Source: Plumapathes pennacea (taxonomy: Eukaryota > Cnidaria > Anthozoa > Antipatharia > Myriopathidae). Taken from it: 64,000 bases of DNA. Each line of letters begins with the position of its first letter. The stretch's first letter is position 1. The notes under the pieces are model-generated. The model saw nothing but the letters and a program-made list of their open reading frames with translations. It did not search any database and had not been told where the DNA came from. Of this stretch, positions 61,701-64,000 are shown one piece after another. Position numbers and translations under genes: made by a program. The stretch covers positions 5,202,501 through 5,266,500 of the forward strand of contig OZ038466.1 of NCBI GenBank assembly GCA_964036295.1, read 5' to 3'.

Positions 61701-61714
61701 AGTGCTGCCGCCAT
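46144..61714 (-). CDS. B4GALNT3/4-like beta-1,4-N-acetylgalactosaminyltransferase, copy C
   Basis: Exons 61714-60672, 49380-48858, 48652-48508, 46298-46144 (1866 nt, 621 aa), GT-AG, phases 2/0/1 as in A and B. Signal anchor WIRVLLGIFSVFCVFAML; PA14 domain with GLNVNKWFDLCG and IFGFVKPPLSGYYQFAISS; catalytic domain with DLHID and WGGEDWDLVDRIL; C-terminus MWNQR. Exon 1 is the most diverged of the three copies while exons 2-3 are nearly identical to A and B. The 11.3-kb first intron contains the 4.37-kb palindrome, a decayed Harbinger-like element, a LINE fragment and MITEs. Joining exon 1 to exon 2 across that distance rests on matching phase and on the structure of A and B. Intact frame, probably active in LacdiNAc synthesis in the Golgi. 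Confidence 0.85.
46504..46626. mobile_element. 123-bp MITE of the Pack-MULE family in copy C intron 3
   Basis: Termini match those of 40118-41251 (AGCCTGCGTAGC and complement, CTCATTCG, GAGACCGCCAGCTACG). Flanked by CATGCTTTG (46495-46503) and CATACTTTG (46627-46635), a 9-bp duplication with one later change. Confidence 0.8.
49690..49862 (-). repeat. inverted partner of 50485-50620
   Basis: The blocks TTGTAAAGATC, ATACACGTAC-like, AACGCTACAAT and GCGCGAACCTTT recur in inverted order at 50485-50620. Both lie in copy C intron 1; nature unknown. Confidence 0.55.
51280..52640. repeat. copy C intron 1: duplicated segments
   Basis: 51300-51600 matches 44995-45300; 52386-52560 matches 28270-28500 and 45375-45470; TGACTCGTTATAATAGTTTC occurs at both 51919 and 52168. 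No coding sequence recognised. Confidence 0.6.
52713..52743 (+). repeat. (TTG)n microsatellite
   Basis: Ten TTG units in copy C intron 1. Confidence 0.85.
53512..53549 (+). repeat. G-run / potential G-quadruplex
   Basis: A run of about 18 G followed by further G-tracts in the left arm of the palindrome. The corresponding place in the right arm (57110-57125) is a C-rich but much shorter run, so the tract has expanded in one arm. Confidence 0.7.
54829..54850. repeat. (TA)n in left palindrome arm
   Basis: About ten TA units; the right arm has (AAAAC)n at the equivalent place (55729-55757), another arm-specific change. Confidence 0.8.
56826..57056 (+). pseudogene. integrase H2C2-like fragment in right palindrome arm
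   Basis: The frame contains IGDGVLFYLDASGEAHRVV and RIRILKACHEGLGV, the layout of the zinc-binding module before the catalytic core of retroviral-type/Ginger-type integrases (DGxLYY, then ILKxCH, GHLG). The coding block 56803-57018 is absent from the left arm. Only this short piece is present, with no catalytic core. Confidence 0.4.
57551..57856 (-). pseudogene. HARBI1-like N-terminal fragment
   Basis: A frame with ATVFYSLNLQLMINRT, then ENEQFLLMIVLLIQRRRRRR and NGTWLRNRS, in the style of the N-terminus of Harbinger nucleases. It breaks off after about 100 codons, without the DDE triad. Right next to the palindrome, inside the outer element. Confidence 0.4.
58430..58915 (+). repeat. possible LTR fragment in copy C intron 1
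   Basis: A CATAAATAG box near 58574 is followed by AATAAAGACT at 58851; the inverted counterpart AGTCTTTATTGCAAC is at 58449. This could be an LTR, but I could not fix the ends or a target duplication. Confidence 0.25.
59265..59303 (+). repeat. (TCTGCAG)n microsatellite
   Basis: About five units of a 7-base CTGCAGT repeat with one variant. Confidence 0.8.
59527..59890. mobile_element. 364-bp MITE with TA duplication
   Basis: Termini GGGACCTTAA(GC)AAAAC and GTGTTTAAGGTCCC, flanked by TA on both sides; subterminal GACGGCAACG / CGTTGCCGTC pairs. In copy C intron 1. Confidence 0.8.
60152..60430 (+). pseudogene. 3' end of a non-LTR retrotransposon reverse-transcriptase ORF
   Basis: A 92-codon frame ending in SRIGVKMWNSIPPELRMLSK, NNFKTKLHKLLL. 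That 'G...WNSLP...F K..LK..LL' ending is the typical C-terminus of animal LINE ORF2 proteins (CR1/RTE-like and relatives). The upstream RT domain is missing, as expected for the usual 5' truncation. Antisense to copy C, 240 bases from its first exon. Confidence 0.65.
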
Positions 61715-62629
61715 GATGCGACGCGAATCAGAAACCGAGACGAGAAATGAGCCAGCCGTACCTTTTAATCAGCGGTATATCCTAAAATAAATACCTGGCC
61801 ACAAGTGTTAGAAATCAAAGCGGCGTGGCCGCTGTAAGGTCGCCCATATATGTTATACTGCCTGATCGGGATTAATTTTTTGCGCCAAAGTAAGAGAAAT
61901 TTATTTGCGCGAAATCTGAGCAATCTCGTACCCAGACCCTTCAATGTAGACAAAACTCGAAGGCTGGGAGGACGTCCGCACGGAGGTTAAGTTCACAAAA
62001 TTTTAAGAATTGGATCGCTAGTTGAACCCGTCAAGGGTAATCTAGTTTTAAATAGATCTCTGTAGTGCAAAGACGACCGGAAAAAGTACCAACGGCCAGA
62101 AATGGCGAGCTTTCTCGAACGATGAAGTTGCAGGGACCCAGTTGGTTGGCGTTGCCAGTGAGTTCGCGGCGTGAGTTGCGTGGAGACCAGAATATACTAA
62201 AATGGACAGTAGGGACAAGAGCGGAACTCCCAAGAGAGACTTCCAGTTTGTCACCAGAAAAATATCACACACACTTTGTATTTTGAGCTTAGGAGCGAAA
62301 GTGTCAGCCGGCAACAAAAGCTGAGTAATGCGTGACATCTTTTTATGCACAATCGATTTTGGCAATTTGACTTCCAACATTTATTTCTAATCAGAGGCCA
62401 CGATTAATCCAGCCTTCACTTTAATACTTATCTACTCCTTTTATTAACTGAATGCGTTTCTTCTCTCAGGCTTTAGAGCATTCGTGCTCTGTAACAAATA
62501 TAAAACTGAAAGCCCGCGGGACTGAAAGCGAGGAATGAATGAAACACGATACCTGTTTACAATATTTTGCGGTTTTGATCCCCGGGTTTTGATCACAGCG
62601 TGTTCGGTCCATTTATGACTGCAAACTCA
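61715..62629. other. 5' flank of copy C
   Basis: No repeat or gene recognised. A minus-strand frame of 110 codons (62380-62048) has two hydrophobic stretches but resembles nothing I know. Probably contains the copy C promoter. Confidence 0.4.
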
Positions 62630-63004
62630 GGCCCCGTCCACACTAATCCGGATAAATTTGAAAACGGAGTTTTCATACGAAAAACGCATCGAAAGTTTTC
62701 CGTCCACACTATCGTTTTCGCTGTCCACACTAATACGCTGGACTGACCAAAAACGCTAAATGCCCGAATTGAGCATGCACACAGAGATCACTGACATCAT
62801 AACGTCATGCGTTTTCGAAAAGCTCCGTTTTCGCCGTCCACACTACACCATGAAACCGGAGTTTTTGAAAATATCCACTCTGGAGAGCGTTTTCGAAAAT
62901 ATCCGTTTTCGGTCACCGAAAACGCGTCTTAGTGTGGACGGGAGGCCAAAACGGATAAATAAATATCCGTTTTCAAATTTATCCGGATTAGTGTGGACGG
63001 GGCC
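62630..63004. mobile_element. 375-bp MITE with TCA duplication
   Basis: Termini GGCCCCGTCCACACTAATCC and complement; TCA at 62627-62629 and 63005-63007. Inside are several AAAACG-type inverted units (GAAAACGGAG, CCGTTTTCG). Same terminal GGCCCCGT as 22523-22719, so 3-bp T-N-A duplications seem characteristic of this family. Confidence 0.88.
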
Positions 63005-63224
63005 TCAATGCTCAGGACTATTTCGGTGTATTGTTCATTTCTAATACACATTGACCACTGCGAAACAAAAGCTACATGATCGAATGGAAGAAACATTTCA
63101 GCAGGCAATGTACGATAAGCAGAAGCATATTCTTTGGCAACAAATGTCATTTACAATGTAAAGCATAAATCGCTATTGTTTTACGGCTAAAGCTCATCGT
63201 ATAGCTTTGGTTTCCGTTTTAGGC

Positions 63225-63440
63225 CTGTTTTCTTCCCAGAACTATTTCGTGTCGCCACAGAAAGTTTCGTCGGGACTAAATAATTAGCGACGACAGAGTT
63301 ATTTGCAATCGCGTAGCGGTATCCATCAAATATCGAATCCACGAAATTTCCGCGGTGAACTTAAGACTGCAAGCCAAAATCATTCCCTAAAATCCAGTTA
63401 ATCCGTGCATGTTCCACAGAACCAAACGGTGTTGAGTTTC
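63225..63440 (+). repeat. dispersed repeat, copy 2 (empty site)
   Basis: Homologous to 22340-22770 without the MITE; the uninterrupted TTCCCTAAAATCC is at about 63384. Confidence 0.8.
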
Positions 63441-64000
63441 GAGCATAATTGCCTCGCTGTGTCAACTTCAATATACGTTACAGCTGTAGAAGTACCCTCG
63501 TCAACCGACTGGTTTCCGTTTTCAAAAGAGCGGCACAATGGCTGCATTTCATGATCACGGCATCATAGCCATGTAGTTTCATCATCTTCGTTCGTCCGAA
63601 CATTCTCGCTCAATTGCGGCATGCTTTCGTAATCATAGTGCGTCAAATGCTTGACAACCATGATAAATCAGAAGAAACTACCTTCGACGAGTTAAACCCG
63701 TTCGTCACAAATTTGGCCAATGCCCAAATTTGGATAGAACACAAAAGAACACATCTTTATATGGATTTCCATTGTGGACGCAGAGTGAATGGGGGACAAC
63801 TCAATCCCATAAAGGTCGCCTCTCCACGAAGTGGAGTGGGCGACCTTAAAAACTGAAGACTATAAAAGCGAGAGTGATTTATATCATCTGGAACACATTT
63901 CTGGTCTCGACCGTTGTTACTGGGAGTAGTTAAGTTGATAACAACAACTAGCAAAACCAGATGAAGACTGGTTTCGGACTGTGTGGGTCTGAAGTGCTGC
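63441..64000. other. window end, nothing recognised
   Basis: Only a small hairpin at 63812-63847 (AAGGTCGCC ... GGGCGACCTT) and unsupported open frames. Confidence 0.4.

Noticed and set aside
62048-62380. 110-codon minus-strand frame with two hydrophobic stretches
   Set aside because: Looks membrane-like but has no known relatives I can name, no splice context and lies in the copy C 5' flank.
63812-63847. Terminator-like or histone-type stem-loop
   Set aside because: A small hairpin with no histone gene or conserved flanks nearby.

Overview
This is a window of an animal nuclear genome. The genes are split by many short-to-long GT-AG introns, coding density is low, and introns and intergenic DNA are full of foldback elements, MITEs and satellite. 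Recognisable proteins are metazoan (MEGF8, EI24, a THAP protein, B4GALNT3/4-type LacdiNAc synthases). Overall the protein style and repeat content suggest an anthozoan cnidarian such as a stony coral. That taxonomic placement is inference; a search would settle it.

Layout: (1) 1-5791, + strand, the 3' part of a MEGF8 gene (nine exons here; the 5' end lies outside the window). (2) 6200-12500, intergenic: a MITE, then about 3.6 kb of a 335-bp tandem satellite, flanked on both sides by degenerate monomers in the opposite orientation. (3) 13165-20907, - strand, a complete ten-exon EI24 gene (331 aa) that hosts a solo LTR, MITEs and hairpins in its introns. (4) 20960-24900, foldbacks, MITEs and the first exon of a THAP zinc-finger gene (- strand). 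(5) 26039-61714, three paralogous genes for type II membrane glycosyltransferases of the B4GALNT3/4 (LacdiNAc synthase) type. Copy A is on +, copies B and C on -. Each has the same four-exon structure with identical intron phases: exon 1 carries the membrane anchor plus PA14 domain, exons 2-4 carry the CHGN-type catalytic domain. I joined all three reading frames through their splice sites without a break (626, 636 and 621 codons before stop). (6) 61715-64000, 5' flank of copy C with a MITE and a dispersed repeat.

The first introns of the three glycosyltransferase genes are insertion hot spots. Copy A intron 1 carries a 1.2-kb element with perfect 75-bp terminal inverted repeats and a 9-bp target duplication that encloses a RecQ-like helicase fragment. 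Copy B intron 1 carries a 1.13-kb element of another family, again with a perfect 9-bp target duplication, that encloses an intronless fragment of a SLC25A33/36-type mitochondrial carrier plus a helicase 5' fragment. Both look like animal counterparts of plant Pack-MULEs. Copy C intron 1 (11.3 kb) carries a 4.37-kb, nearly perfect palindrome inserted in an older element with Harbinger-like remains. The palindrome looks like two 2.2-kb elements joined end to end, with G/C-rich 'GGGCAAAAATGCC'-type hairpin clusters at its ends and centre.

Functionally the genes are independent: MEGF8 (cell-surface receptor acting with MGRN1-type E3 ligases), EI24 (ER membrane/autophagy protein), a THAP DNA-binding protein, and a local family making GalNAc-beta1,4-GlcNAc on glycoproteins in the Golgi.
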